This document shows positions 23,425 to 35,677 of a stretch of 64,000 bases of DNA, piece after piece. Origin of the DNA: Tipula vernalis (taxonomy: Eukaryota; Arthropoda; Insecta; Diptera; Tipulidae). Position numbers and translations under genes: made by a program. Position 1 is the stretch's first letter; each line of letters opens with the position of its first letter. Location: assembly GCA_958295665.1 (NCBI GenBank), contig OY282560.1, positions 191,210,061 to 191,274,060 of the forward strand. The letters are read 5' to 3'. Below the pieces are notes generated by a model, which made no database searches, had not been told where the DNA came from, and saw only the letters and a list, made by a program, of their open reading frames with translations.

Positions 23425-25700
23425 CTACCTTGAACTGCGACCTAACCTAAAAATTCTACTGGTCGGTACGTGAAACATACTATCTAGGCTCATTTTTCTC
23501 CCCTCTGGGCAATGGGACAGAACATGTTTCGTCGATTCCACTTCGATGCCGTAGAAGCGGCATTCATCTATCAGGTCAATTTCCTTAAGGTGATTTCTGA
23601 AGGGGAAGTGACCTGTGAGAAAACCGGTTATTAGTCTCAGCTCAGGTTTCCTAAGTTCAAGACACTCCTTTATCCTGACTGTTAAAGGTAATATAAATCT
23701 ATTCACCTGTAGTAGATCTGAATGTTTGTGCCAATAGGGGGCTTTTGCGCGTCCTCCTAGCGTTTTACCACTGCCCTAATGTGACGCCGCAGATGGGCTC
23801 TGGTCCAATCAATAAAGTAGCAGAACACGGGGAAGGCAATCAGCAGCCTCATGTCCCTCGATTTCAGTATGTCCGGCACGCACATAAGTGTTACCTTATT
23901 TGAGCTCTCCAGATTATTAATTACCGTTAGGCAGTCCCATACCAGCCTTGACCTAACGGTACAAGACCAAAAAGATTTAAGGTCGAATGGCTGTGTGGTA
24001 CAATATATATCTTTGGATCGCTTAGGCTATTTGCTATGCCTCCCCTAGCAAAGTACTATAAGATGTATTTTTGCTTGAAAGACGGTAGCATTTGTACCCA
24101 AGAACCACGATGGGGCAGTTCCACTTCCGAATAGTCCTACCGCTGCCCGTCTTCCATTTATGATCCATCTGTTGACCCTCGCTCAAAGGATGCCTTACCA
24201 GTACTCAACATGTCCCGGTCTGGTAAAATAACACAGAATGGTTTGTGAAAGTATTTTGCCTGCATCTTCAGAGCCGTAATTGCAGCATCCTTTTTAACAT
24301 GCAGGTGCAACGGAGTTAATCCTACAAGTGCCTCTATCGCAGCAGTTGGACATGTACTAATTGAGCCGGTGATACCGGTTCAGGCTATACTCTGAACAGT
24401 ACTCAATAAAGTTTGCGCCACTTTCTGCACAATATTATGCTACCATACTACCTATACGTACGTGACCATAGGCCTAATGATTGTTAGGAATAAGATTGCT
24501 AGGTTATGTACCATACAAGCGCAAGCTTTTTCCTAATCTTAATGAGTCACTTCCTAATTTGGCTAACCTTGCGATATTTCGGCATAGAGCGGATCCATCT
24601 AATTGATCCACCTAACTCTATCGATTTATTAGAGGTATTATCAAACGGTCCCTCAATGTCCACAAAGGCGCCAAGGGGAATTTTCTTGTTTGCCACAGCT
24701 CTTTCAATCTTCGTGACTAGACCGATAAGGTCCGTCACAGCAGATGTTCCAGTTTGACAAGCAAATTGGTCCGGATGCAGTGGATTTCAATGAGAATCTC
24801 ACTTCTTATTTGATAATCCAAGATTTCTCAATCGTTTTTAATAGAAGCGATGTAAGGCTGATTGGCCGATGTGCCTTTCGCTGGATGTCCGGACGACCCC
24901 TTTCCTCTGGTATAAACCCAACATTTATTCTCCTCTAGAGTTTCGGAATATAGTTAAAATCATACCTTGCCCGAAATATTTGGATCACGCCAGGGGGAAT
25001 TTCCTCAATACCTTTTTGAAGTAATACAGGGAAGAAGCCACCTCCTCCAGCGGAATAATAAGTTTTGAAAGGGCCAATAACATCGGCAGGATAGTTACAA
25101 GAGTCATCTAGAGCTTCTTCCATTATTGAGCTCGGAAAGTAGATATCTAGTACTACCTCTAAAGTTTGCTTTAAAAGGCCACCTTATGTTCGCCCCATTC
25201 ACCGTTGCGTTTAGCCTTGCTAAATAACCTTCTCAATTGTTTACTCAATTTTTCAGCAGCACGTTTGACTCAGGGACCATCTTAGAGGAGTTTCTTCGCT
25301 TAACTATGCAGCTGTTCTCGAACGAAAAGTCTATAGAGTTGTGCAGGTGATTTGAACATAACTCCAATACCTCTGAAGACCCTATGTTCTCCAAAATCCA
25401 AGGTGTTTCTGATCCAAGTAATACTCTATATGAGTGCCAGTCGGTCAGTTTTGGAATTATGGCCGCCAAATCGAATCCAATGTGGAGAGGCCACTTCAGG
25501 CGCAGGGCAGTTATTTGCGTTTATGAAAGTGGGTTTCTTTCCCTACATTATTTGCAATCAAAAATTCAAAAAGGTACTCACCGCTATTATTGGTGTCAAT
25601 GCTGCCCTACACCGTGTGGTATGTGCGTTTGCATCTGCATTTCTGGGTCTCCAGCAAAGACCTTTTCCACCAGAACCTCCACTATCACTGTCACCAAGTC
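23425..25700 (-). pseudogene. R1/LOA-like LINE ORF2 remnant (linker, RT, C-terminal region)
   Basis: Minus-strand pieces in correct order from high to low coordinate: IIPKLTDWHSYR and DFSFENSC near 25470-25300 (between endonuclease and RT); FFPVLLQKGIEEIPPGVIQI near 25060 (RT start); IPLGAFVDIEGPFDNT near 24670 (RT catalytic region A); and KRIKECLELRKPELRL-like ELRLITGFLTGHFPFRNHL with CRFYGIEVESTKHVLSHCPE at 23650-23500. The last segment is typical of the region after RNase H in R1/LOA-type LINEs. Frameshifts and stops are frequent, so it is inactive. The left edge is near 23425; the right edge is uncertain. Endonuclease is not clearly recognisable. Confidence 0.7.
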
Positions 25701-25759
25701 CCTGGAAATAAACTCTAAAATGTGAATAAAATAAATTTGCTGACTTTCCAGAATGGCCA

Positions 25760-26095
25760 CTCTTTCACTCTCTTGGAATGAACTGTTTAAATAATAATTT
25801 CGGCGATGTTGTGACTAATTGTGATTGGTTTTCTGATTATATCAATAGAGTTTTTAATCGACCTACTAAATTATCGAATAAGTTAATTTATTCTTATAAT
25901 AATTCAAACTTTCTGCGTCGATATGACCGTATTTCTGAAAAAGATGTTCACTTATTAGTGGGGTTGACGCTAACAAATTTATAATTGATGTAGGTACGAG
26001 TTTAGTTAAGCCCTTATCAATTAATTTTAACAAATCTTTAAACAGGGGTGAAGTTACCAAATTATTCAAAAACATCTTTTATTATTACAATTTTT
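25760..26095 (+). pseudogene. CR1/Jockey-like LINE RT N-terminal fragment
   Basis: Plus-strand frame 25778-25984 (WFSDYINRVFNRPTKLSN ... ISEKDVHLLVGL) continues after a frameshift as FIIDVGTSLVKPLSINFN and KSLNRGEVTKLFKN. The pattern of a long helix, then L..PL..IFN.SL..G..P..WK, matches the start of LINE RTs. It lies next to, and opposite in orientation to, the LINE at 26440-28260, whose own RT is missing. It is short and could belong to any CR1/Jockey-like family. Confidence 0.45.
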
Positions 26096-26499
26096 AAATC
26101 TGTTGCTGTTGTGCTGCGAAATGTAATTAATAAATATTTGACTTCTTAATTAACACAGTTACACGATTATTGTAAAACAAGGTTTGTAAGATTTTCCGTT
26201 TTTTTCCTTTTCCAACAATTTTGTTTTTAATAATTAATCGTAATTTTTTACGATACTTTGATTATTGTGAGACAAAATGTAAATGAAGCTTTGCTATGTA
26301 CTCTGAAGGAGTTAGGCATACAATAAAATAGAATTAACTGTAATGTCATAATCGTTGTGGTAAGTAATTGAAAATCACATTCATAAAAAGGAACTTCCGA
26401 ATTGAAGTTAATTAGAGTTATCATTACACATTGTTTAGGTTAAGGAAACGCCCTAACATGGCCAGTGAACTAGTCCTTCACGTACGTGAATCTGATAAT

Positions 26500-27743
26500 A
26501 AATTGCGGCGCTTTGACATTCCGCAGTAGTTCTCCTAAATCTTTTTTTATAACACCTACAACTTGTTTAACATATCAGATTTAACTTTCGTGGCAACATT
26601 ACCAAAATAATAACCAAATTCATCAGCAATATCAGAAGCAGTAGTTAAATTCTCATTAAAAGATGTTTCAATTGAACTAATAAGATTTACTTTAACAATT
26701 TTCAAATTTCTTTACATAATAAGCTTCCCGCGCAATTTCAATTTGCTTTTTTTACTTTATTAATATAGCCAAAAACATACTGTTGGAAGTGATCATTATC
26801 TTTAAAAATTGGCCTTCTTTAGCAACCATTTCTTACGTTCAATCATATTCAATAAGGCTTCAGTTATCTATGCCCTACCGGGAAACTTTTTACGTGGCTT
26901 CTTTTTAACAACTATCTAACTAAAATAGATTTCATAGTTCTTAAAGTTTATTAGTTGTATCAGCTGGATCTTTGATAGTGAAAATAGATGATAAATCGGC
27001 TGCACTAAACTTTTCAACAAATTTACAATGATTAATTTTAGGCTTATCAGTTTTGCAGCTATAGCTCTTAAACTTGATGATATTAAGCTTAATATGTATA
27101 AGATGATGGTCACTAATCATATAGTTCAATAGCGAAACATTAATTCGAGAGAAGTCATTGTCATATAATCAACAGAAGAAATTAGCTAAACAAGAGGACG
27201 AACTAGATATAACTCTGGTCAGTTCATTAATACAAGAATATAGACCCTCAGATGACATCATACAAATGTAATTATTACAATTAGTAGAGTCGCTAAAAAT
27301 GTCAACATTGAAGTCACCCAAAACGATAAGATTTTTGTTACGAATTTGCCCTACATAAATAGAAAATTCATCAATAAAATCATTCAGAGAAGCCGAATGC
27401 AAACGATATACACAAACAAAAATATACGTTTCATTACTTATCGACAGTTTAACCTTGCCAAGGTAGTCTCAACTAAACAATTCAAATCATTTTTATAGAA
27501 CAGTAAAACTCCTCCAGAAAGGTAACAATTACTACAGTAACAAATTAATTGAAAATCGTTTAACCGGAACAATTTCGTCAAATCGTTATTAATCCAAATT
27601 TCACTCAAAAAATCTGCCATTACATGAAAAGCACTTAGAGCTGACAAATTATTGAAATTTTTTCTATAGGCTCCGAATATTTTGATGGAAGATTTGAACA
27701 TTACATGGTAAATAAATATAGAAAGAACCACAAGGAAAGTCAA
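26500..27743 (-). pseudogene. LINE ORF2 endonuclease and linker
   Basis: Three open pieces in order: SEIWINNDLTKLFRL and GGVLLFYKNDL (27743-27438, start of an APE-type endonuclease), NLIVLGDFNVDIFSD (27402-27169, the conserved GDFN motif), and MISDHHLIHIKLN (27129 onward, the SDH catalytic motif). The linker follows with IERKKWLLKKANF, IEIAREAYYVKK and SDIADEFGYYFGNVATKV down to about 26530. Such endonucleases nick target DNA to prime reverse transcription. Frameshifts separate the pieces. No RT follows. Confidence 0.7.
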
Positions 27744-27811
27744 CGAAACTACGATCTTGTGAACTAAAATTATAAAAAGTCATTAAATAAAATATCTAAT
27801 GATAAAAAGAT

Positions 27812-28249
27812 TTAAAAAACACCTACCTGACTGGTGACTTTACCACCGATATCCTTTCTTACCAAAATGTATCCATTCCTAAGCCAAACAAATTTACACC
27901 TTCCATCCTTCATATTTTTCCTAGCCGCATTGTATAGTAACCGATAGTCTGTAATAAGGCATTGGTTGATGAAAATCGTATTATTTCCATTGAAACACAA
28001 ATCATTACAACGTATCACTTTCTTTTTATCCAATACAGATAAGGCCACATTTTTAGTTACAGCCGAAGTTAGTTTAACATGAATTGGACCATTGTTAATC
28101 GAAGATTTCTTCCTATAAATGTTCTCCATATCATTAGCTGAAAGACTGATATTCAGACATTTATTAAATAAATCAGTGACAATTTTTGTAACATCCTCAT
28201 CATTTGATCGTAAAATATCAATTATATCAACACAATTATTAATGCTCAA
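27812..28249 (-). CDS. LINE ORF1-like protein (about 145 aa, N-terminus uncertain)
   Basis: The open frame has no clear ATG at its start; it is readable from about KIEIVLEQL before NNCVDIIDILRSNDEDV. It contains the pattern found in ORF1 of CR1/Jockey-like LINEs that share a domain with FP-25K-type proteins: NNCV.I.G, a short helix (DLFNKCLNISLSANDMENIY), GPIHVKLTS, then NQCLITDYRLLYNAARKNMK and KFVWLRNGYILVRKD at the end. ORF1 proteins bind element RNA. It lies just upstream of the ORF2 endonuclease on the same strand. The short upstream coiled coil is cut off by stops. Confidence 0.6.
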   Translation of the reverse strand: MSINNCVDIIDILRSNDEDVTKIVTDLFNKCLNISLSANDMENIYRKKSSINNGPIHVKLTSAVTKNVALSVLDKKKVIRCNDLCFNGNNTIFINQCLITDYRLLYNAARKNMKDGRCKFVWLRNGYILVRKDIGGKVTSQVGVF

Positions 28250-28574
28250 TTGTTCAAGAACGATCTCAATTTTTCAATAAACTCGGAAAAGTGTAGATTT
28301 ACTAAAAAAACTAAACATGTGCAATTTTTTTTTTTTTTACATAATATCATAATGCAACACCATCTGTTTGATAATATAAAAAAAATTTACTATTCTCTAA
28401 AACTAACCAACATCGTCTAGCGACCTTTTCGACAAATCTTCAAACAATTCAAAAGTGAAGACATTTTACTACATCAAAATAGAATATGATAAACCTAAGA
28501 TAACCAAACTAATTTCCTTTTTAATTATTGATAACAAATCAATTTTTTAAAAGTTCTCGAATTTTAGATCAAAT

Positions 28575-28787
28575 TTAAATGTGAAAAATGTAGCATTCTA
28601 AAACTCGCTCTTTAAAATTTATTATTCGCTCTTCACTGATCGAATAATCATTATCACAACAAAAATATGGATGTTTTTCTAAATACATAATTTGAACATC
28701 TATACCTTGAGCTGCTCTATTTCCGACAGTAGTGCTAACTGTTTTCAAATAGAAAAGATTTCCGATTGTAAACGCGTTATTTTTCAT
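28575..28787 (-). other. Unrecognised 70-aa open frame
   Basis: The frame starts MKNNAFTIGNLFYLKTV and has a Cys pair (YFCCDND) near the middle. I do not recognise it. It lies between a LINE and satellite DNA, so it may be a scrap of an unidentified element or chance. Confidence 0.15.
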
Positions 28788-29205
28788 AAAAATCGGTAAG
28801 GAAATAGCCCAATTTCAAACTAAATGATCAGAACTTCAATACTTCATAACTTCTTATAATTATCGTTCAAAGTTTATCACAGTCACTTAAAAAATATTCA
28901 AGTTTGATCCTAATTGGCCATATTCCAGAACTTCATCTAAATTCATATGAGAATCACATTTTATCGCACACGTCGAAATTCATCAAAACCAGTTAGGAAT
29001 TATACAAGTTCCAACGTAATTGGCAAACTACATTTAATTTTCAAGCTATCACCATTCAATACATTATGCCAGAAATCGACATATCATATAAGAATTGGAG
29101 GTAATATGTCAAAATTCGATATGTTTCGTCAGAATTTGAATTTTTATTCCAGAAAGATTTATTTCATATCAGGATTTGATAAATCATATCAGTTCAGGGA
29201 TTCCG

Positions 29206-29505
29206 TGCAAATTTAGTAAGAACTGATTGAACTAATTGATTATTTTTATTTGAAAATTCATAGAAATTATTTAAACAATCGTTGAGTGTGAGTTTAAGAC
29301 CATTTTCTGATGAACAATTTTCAACAGATTAAAAATATTTTATATGGAAAACAAAAGACTTATGTTCGAAAGGGGAAATTTGTTTACGAAATAGACTACG
29401 TCGATTGGTTGCCTGTTGAAAATTTGTTCATCAGAAAATGGTCGTAAACTCGGCATAAACTCGCACTCAAGGAATAAAATAACTGACAAAAGCTCGAGGA
29501 CAATT
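29206..29505 (+). repeat. Hairpin (foldback) element, left copy
   Basis: Inner inverted repeat: gaccattttctgatgaacaa near 29310 and its complement (ttgttcatcagaaaatggtc) near 29425-29445. The outer end starts GTGCAAATTTAGTAAGAAC. The whole unit is the reverse complement of the right copy at 37670-38026, which has about 55 extra bases near its end. No coding capacity. Confidence 0.75.
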
Positions 29506-31498
29506 GTAAGATCCAAAACTCAAACTCTGACATCAATACTCTGACATCATAAAGTTAAACGCTGAAGAGATTTATCGAATTTTGACAAAAGATATTAAAT
29601 TCTTTGATATATCTTCTCAAGACTTCAGAATTTGATATATCATCCCAACATTCAAGATGTTATGTCAAAATTCGATGTACTGTATCAAAATTCAATAAAT
29701 TGTGTTGAATTCTGGGATGATATATCCAATTCTGATGAGATCTCGAATTTTGAGATGAAGAATATCGAATTCTGAAGTTATGTAATGATATATCAAATTC
29801 TAATAAGATCTTTTGAGTTCTGACAAGACAAGTCGAATTTTGACCGAATATGTCGAATACGGAAAAAGTTAAAATAACGATGTGATTTACAAAACTTGAC
29901 TAAAAATTGAAATTCTGATATAACATCTCGAATTCTCAGATAACATATCGAATATTGAGAGATTTCTCAAATTGTCACAAGACCTTTCGAATTCTGGAAT
30001 GACATTGAATTCAAACATAAATAACCCAAATTCTGGCTCTATATATCGAATTCTGTCATCATTTACCTAATTTTCGCATAAGATATACAATTTTGACATT
30101 ACTAATTCATATTCTGACGAATTTTAACATATTATGTAGAATTCTGTTACATTGAATTCTGACACCAAAATATCAAATTTAGACAACGTTAACTCTAATT
30201 TTGACAGGACAATTCGAATTCTAGCCTGACATATCGAATTCTAAAATTATTTTTCGAGTTTTGGCGTATACCAAATTAGATACTATATCATAAATTCACA
30301 TTCTGACATGACATATCAAGTTTTGGCATTATATTTCGAATTCTGACACGATATATCGAACTCTGATGTCATAAAATCAAATTCTGACTTGATATATTGA
30401 ATTATGCCATGATTGGACACTTATGATACATACAAGTTAGCAACGAACAACAATATCAACGCTTACATAAATATCACGCGTAAGCAACTTGTAAATTCCT
30501 GATAGTATAAAAATATCATGAGAAAATAATTGTAATTGAAAACTTTTTTAGATAAATGCTAAATTAACAAATGTTGTAACATATAATTAGACACCTTTTA
30601 AATTATGTTTTAACTTGTAAAATCAGGTTAGGAATTTTCATGTGAAAATATTTGAACTCGACACCCGCCAGGCCGTGTGCCGATTTTTCTATTCTAGTTT
30701 TTAAATAAAAAATATTGTATGGTTAGTTGTAAAAGTTTTATAGAAGAAAGAACATTAAAAATAAATCATTTTTTTTATATCTCTACGAAACAACTCCGTT
30801 AACTTAAATAATATATTCCAACGACAAAAATTTAAATTCTGACATGACGTATCATAATCAGACGTGATATATAAATTCTTACACGACATATCGAATTCTA
30901 GCTTGATATCATAATATATCGAATTTTGACATCTGATATTAAAATTCTGACACGACGTATCGCATTCTAACGTGATGTATCAATTCTGACATCTTAAATT
31001 CTAATTCTAAAATTCTCGAATAGTCTCGAATTATCTCAAGATATGAAATTTTGACATAAAAGATTTAAATTCTGATAAGACATATCGAATTCTGTTATGA
31101 TTTATCGAATCCTGATAAGAAGTATCTATTTGTTGTATCAAAAATTCAAATTCTAACATGACATAGCGAATTTTGACATAACCCATCGAATGATATGATC
31201 TGATATGATATGTTGATTTCTAACATAATTTATTTTATTCTTGTATGGTATATTTACATGATGTATTGAATTCTGACAATGTGTCAAATTTTGATATGAA
31301 GTATCGATTGCCGGCATGATATGTTGACATCTGAAATTCAAATTCATACATGATATATCAAATTCTGATCTTAAAATTTCCAACTCTGATATTTCACATC
31401 GAATTCTGGAACGATTTATCGAATTTTGACATGATGTACCAATTTTTAACACCAAATTCTCAAATTCGGGCACAACACATTAAATTCACACATAATCA

Positions 31499-31525
31499 TG
31501 TCGATTCAATGAAATCTTCTATTCT
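31499..31525 (+). repeat. Left terminal inverted repeat of Harbinger element
   Basis: tgtcgattcaatg then aaatcttctattct; its complement occurs at 37311-37338 with a GGGC in place of GAA. Confidence 0.65.
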
Positions 31526-32064
31526 TTTGAAAAATCTGCTTCAATCAAATAGAAGAAATCAAAAATAGAAGATTCTTTTATTTTGCTATCCAGTGTAGCA
31601 GTGGGATTCAAAACCTTCTATTTTTATAAACAAAAGTTCGAAATCGAATTTTTTTCTTCTATTTGATGTAAACGTAAAAAAAATTTAGTACCAAATAGCA
31701 ACAGCTGTGAACAAAAGGTTTCAAAAGGATCTTAATTATTCTTTTAATTGATAATCAAAACAGAAGTAAGTAAATATATATGTATGTACTGAAAAGCAAA
31801 AGTCACTTATCTGCATTTTAGTAGTTTTGAGAAAACAAAGGTTACAATTTTAAAATCAAATAGAAATACATTGAGAGTATTATAACTCATAACTTTTTTA
31901 TTTTTTAAGCGATTTTCACCAAAGTTTGATACAATCTAAATAGTGGACGAATTTAATTATTTATGCGAAATTCATAAAAACCGCTTAAAGTCACTTAAGC
32001 GACTTTTGCTCTTTTAAGTACAGAATTATACTGATAAAAAAAATTTAAATCATAAATTTTTCCT

Positions 32065-32632
32065 ATGTTTACAAAAATATTGCCAGAAAAGGACACTATC
32101 CGGGAGGCAAAAACCACATTAGAACAAAAAGAAATTTACGTCGCGTTTACGGAGACGAACGAGGCGTTCCGCACTAAAATACCAAGCGACAAATCAGTTG
32201 TTTATTTATGGGAGGAAATCACTATGTTACTAAATGCAGCAAAGGATCCCAATAAAATAAAGGCCGATTGGAAGGTTTTGTAATAAAAATAAATGCCCAA
32301 AATTTAATAATTATGTATTCCTTGTTTTAGGTATTTGGAGGTATGTTACCAATTTTAAGGCACGCGCGTTTAATGCGGCGTTTAATAAAACTGGTGATGA
32401 CATAAACAAATGTAAGCCGCTCTCCGATTTAGAAAATAGGGCTCTTGTTTGCTGGGGGAAAATTGTTGTCGAGGGGTATCTAGAGGTGTCATCGGTGGGC
32501 TTTCAACACCAACAAATCGAATTAGAATACTTCGAAATAGAAGAAATTCAGGTGCAACATTCGGAGAATGATGCTATTCCGTTACCTGAAAGTAGCGAGA
32601 GCTCGAATTGGGAGACTTACCGCAAGAGGTAA
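32065..32632 (+). CDS. Harbinger Myb/SANT-like accessory protein, two exons
   Basis: Exon 1 (32065-32274) encodes a short Myb/SANT-like N-terminus (MFTKILPEKDTIREA ... NKIKADWK). A 56-bp intron (32275-32330; donor GTTTTG, acceptor TTGTTTTAG) joins it in frame to exon 2 (32331-32632): VFGGMLPILRHARFNAAFN, LSDLENRALVCWGKIVVEG and EVSSVGFQHQQIELEYFEI. The DWK.F...L...R..A......G module and the L..LE.R.L...G..V.G....S.GF module are typical of the second Harbinger ORF, which binds DNA and helps the transposase. Stop TAA at 32630-32632. The sequence cgcaagag|GTAAAT is also a good splice donor, so a third exon may have existed beyond the LINE. The exon structure is intact. Confidence 0.65.
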
Positions 32633-32815
32633 ATTTATTTGTAAATTTTTTATACTTATATATTTTTTTTTTTTTTAAAACATCTTTATTGATATGGCTA
32701 CTACAATCTTAAACATTATTAATTCATTAGTAAGGTTGACATTAGTACTTATGAGATAAGCATAAACTTGTGTGGGCCTGCTGGACCAGTATCCAGTTCC
32801 CTTAATATATAATAT

Positions 32816-33900
32816 TCATACGGTTAGCTCATGTGGTTTGATTCGTTTGAGCCGCCTTACTTCGTTTGTACTGTCCAGTAGTTGTACGGCCTCGACGTTG
32901 GTGTGGTTAAGAAGCCTCTTCTCATGTTTAATGGCACATTCGCGGATGACGTCGTCTATCAAATGTATTTTTAGATCATTGTGTATTTCCCTGTTAGTCA
33001 CAAATCGGTAAGCGTTGGTGACCATTCGAAGAAATTTATTTTGGCTACATTGTATAATGTCTCTATTGGATTTATGAGTACAACCCCATAGCTGCGCACC
33101 ATACATCCATATTTGTTTGAAGATAGTCTGGTAGACTAGTCTTTTGCAATACAGGTTTATTTTGGAATGATGCCCAATTAACCAGTACATTTGACGTTGT
33201 TTTAATCGTATCTGTTCAGCTTTTTGTCTCACGTTATGTTTCCAGTTGAGCCTTGAATCTAAATGCAGACCAAGGTATTTAGCCGATTCAGCCTGCGGCA
33301 CTTGCACCCCATTGAGGTATATGTGTAGACTGTTATTTTTGTGTCGGAGCGTAAATGTCACATGGGTTGATTTGAGCTCATTAAGCAATATTTTCCAGTC
33401 AATTGTCCATTTAATAACGTTGTTCATTGCTCGTTGAAGATTTTCCACTGCCCTTGGTTGTGATTCGTATACTGACATAATTACAGTATCGTCAGCGAAC
33501 GTACCGATGAAGGTTTTATTCGTTGTAGGTATGTCCGCAGTGTAGATAAGGTAGAGGAGGGGTCCCAATACGCTTCCCTGCGGAACTCCCGCTAGCGTTG
33601 GATAAAAGTCAGAACATGTTTCTTCATGGATGACTCTGAATTGCCGATCAGAGAGGTATGATTCAAGCAGCTGGCAATAGTTTTGTGGTAGCATTTTGCT
33701 CATCTCGAATGTCAATTCCTCGTGCCAAACCCTATCAAAGGCCTGAGATACATCCAGAAATACGGCGGGGCAATATTTCTTTTCTTCTAACGCTTGCTCT
33801 ATTACCGTAGTTATTCGATGGACTTGATCTATTGTGGAGTGGTTATTCCTAAATCTAAATTGAAAATCAGGAACGTTTACCATTGGCTTTAGACGTTTAT
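32816..33900 (-). pseudogene. Jockey LINE reverse transcriptase, palm to C-terminus
   Basis: The open frame (33883-32816) is long and almost intact. It holds DFQFRFRNNHSTIDQVHRIT, AVFLDVSQAFDRVWH (catalytic A region), LAGVPQGSVLGPLLYL, the catalytic FADDT box (IGTFADDTVIM), the thumb (SAKYLGLHLDSRLNWK; WMYGAQLWGC) and the tail VRRLKRIKPHEL. Target-primed reverse transcription is its role. The upstream RT start lies in another frame because of a frameshift near 33960-33975. It is the best preserved LINE RT in the window. Confidence 0.88.
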
Positions 33901-33911
33901 GTAGTAGTTTT

Positions 33912-34697
33912 TCAAACAGCTTTGATAAGGTCGGAAGCAGTGAAATTGGTCTGTATGATGTTACTTCTTCGTCTGGTTTTTCCTGGTTTCTTCAACATAA
34001 TTATTTGGGCCGTTTTGAAGCATTTGGGTACATACTTCAATCTCATACAGGCATTAAATAAGTATGTGATCATGATGATTGCTTTGCGTGGAAGTTCCTT
34101 GAATAGACCCGGTGATATATCATCAATTCCTGGTGCCTTTTTTTGACTAAGACTTTTGTCGATTTCTTCAGCAATTTCCATTGGCGTGACCCTTTTCAAA
34201 TCCTGATTTGGTTGATAGACAGGTGTTACGTCAATATTGGATTGAATGACATGGGGTTTAAACACTGTTGCTAGGTGTTGAGCAAAGAGTTCCGCTTTTT
34301 CTTTGTCATGTCGAAACCAATTGCCTTGAGCATTTCTTATAGGTGGTACTCGAACTACAGGTCGTTTAAATTTTCTGGTTGCTTTCCATAACGAGTAGTC
34401 CTTATCCATTTCTGGACCTAGCCCGCTTAAGTAGTTGTCGAAGCAATCCTGTTTGAAGCTTTTGATTAGCCTATTGACTTTGTTACTTATTCGATTGAAG
34501 GTGGTTTTGTCAGCGGGATTTCTGGTGAGATGCCATATTCTCCTTGCCTTTCTTCTTTCCTTGGTTTGTTCCCTGATTTCAGCAGGGTATTTGACTTCAA
34601 TCTCCGCTTTGTCCTTTAATTCTGGAGTAGCTAGACTGGCGGCCATACGAGTGTATTCAATGAAATTGTTTGTTTGTTTGTTGTTCCAATTCTTCAT
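33912..34697 (-). pseudogene. Jockey LINE ORF2 middle part (linker and RT start)
   Basis: The open frame contains the linker between endonuclease and RT (ERRKARRIWHLTRNPADK, LWKATRKFKRP) and the RT start (KKAPGIDDISPGLFKELP, FKTAQIIMLKKPGK). After KPGK the coherent protein moves to a second frame (TSYRPISLLPTLSKLFEKLL) that runs into 33883-32816. One frameshift separates them. The 5' side has a separate endonuclease frame. Confidence 0.85.
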
Positions 34698-34731
34698 TAC
34701 TTTTAATACTAACTTTTAATTCAACTAGCTC

Positions 34732-35497
34732 TTATAGTTTTTCTCTGAAGAGATCCCAATCCGTGAATCTATTAGTAAGGTTTTGCTTCTTTTTTTTCTT
34801 GATGATTATAGCGCTTACTGACAACAGTACAGGAATGTTATCAGATGTTAAGTCATGAATTCCTTCGACTCTAGTGTAACTGGATGAAATACCTTTTATG
34901 ATGAAGAAATCAAGCAGATCTGGTATTTTTCCTGCATCCGTTGGCCAATACGTTGGCCTCCTTGGAGACAGATATTCACATTTGTTTTCATGAATGGCAT
35001 TGAACAAAGCATTTCCTTTCCCAGGAGAAATTAGCCTGGAACCCCAAGCTGTATGTTTTATATTATAGTCCCCTCCAATAATAAATCTTGGACCGAGCTT
35101 ATTAAAGATGTTATTAAATTGTAACTTCGTTGGTGTATGCCGTGGAGGACAGTATGCTGCCACAATATTTAGATCTGCGCCATTATATTGGATTGAGATA
35201 ACAGTTGCTTGGATGTAGCTTTCTCGAATATCCTCTTGTTGATTATGTTTGATATTAATTTTTAATTAGTACAGCTGAATCACCTCTGGCTCTTTCACTA
35301 GGATGGGTTGTCCAGTAGGAATTAAATCCCTCTATTCTGAAAAAGCTTTTGTTGGAGAAGTGCGTTTCTGAAATAGGTGCAATATCAATGTTGTTTGTAT
35401 GGAGAAATATTTTCAGTTCTTGGGCTCGTTGGTTGAGCTCATTAGCGTGGCTGGATGTCTGATAACGCGTGACCACAAGATCATAGCGTTACAGTTC
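34732..35497 (-). pseudogene. Jockey LINE endonuclease, frameshifted
   Basis: Two frames: 35476-35255 (SSHANELNQRAQEL, IDIAPISETHFSNKSFF, the catalytic Glu region) and 35163-34732 (AAYCPPRHTPTKLQF, FIIGGDYNIKHTAWGSR, TYWPTDAGKIPDLLDFF and LTSDNIPVLL). The usual SDH catalytic motif reads SDN here. A stop and frameshift near 35170-35255 separate the two. It would nick the genomic target. Confidence 0.8.
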
Positions 35498-35677
35498 ATT
35501 AAAAGAAGTTTGCGGGTACCTAACAACTATTGCCGAAAAAACATAGGCATTAGTAAGGATGAGAGAGACAATTTGTGACGAAATGAAATTACCCTTATTA
35601 ATAATAAAATTGAAATACTTTATTTTTATAAATGAATATATTTATTTAAATGAAATTTTAATTATTTATTACAAATT

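Larger units (their letters stand above)
26440..28260 (-). mobile_element. CR1/Jockey-like LINE, ORF1 plus endonuclease, RT missing
   Basis: Reading the minus strand from 28260 down: ORF1-like protein (28249-27812), a 70-bp gap, then ORF2 endonuclease (27743-26940) and the linker to RT (to about 26500). The RT itself is absent, so the element is truncated at its 3' side, which is unusual because LINEs usually lose their 5' end. Confidence 0.65.
32663..35580 (-). mobile_element. Jockey-clade LINE inserted in the Harbinger element
   Basis: A poly(A) tail read on the minus strand (T-run 32663-32676) marks the 3' end. ORF2 runs from about 35497 down to 32816. ORF1 is missing or only its last codons remain, so the copy is 5'-truncated near 35500-35600. 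It lies between the two Harbinger genes. No target duplication could be defined. Confidence 0.8.

Noticed and set aside
25352..25725. Two plus-strand frames of about 115 aa
   Set aside because: They overlap the minus-strand LINE remnant and lack recognisable domains.
28947..29216. 89-aa plus-strand open frame
   Set aside because: It lies within the ~21-bp satellite and hairpin end. The reading frame is a by-product of the repeat.
31153..31568. Two overlapping frames on opposite strands (106 and 72 aa)
   Set aside because: Both are translations of satellite units (SEFDIS, MISDHI-like runs) without protein character.
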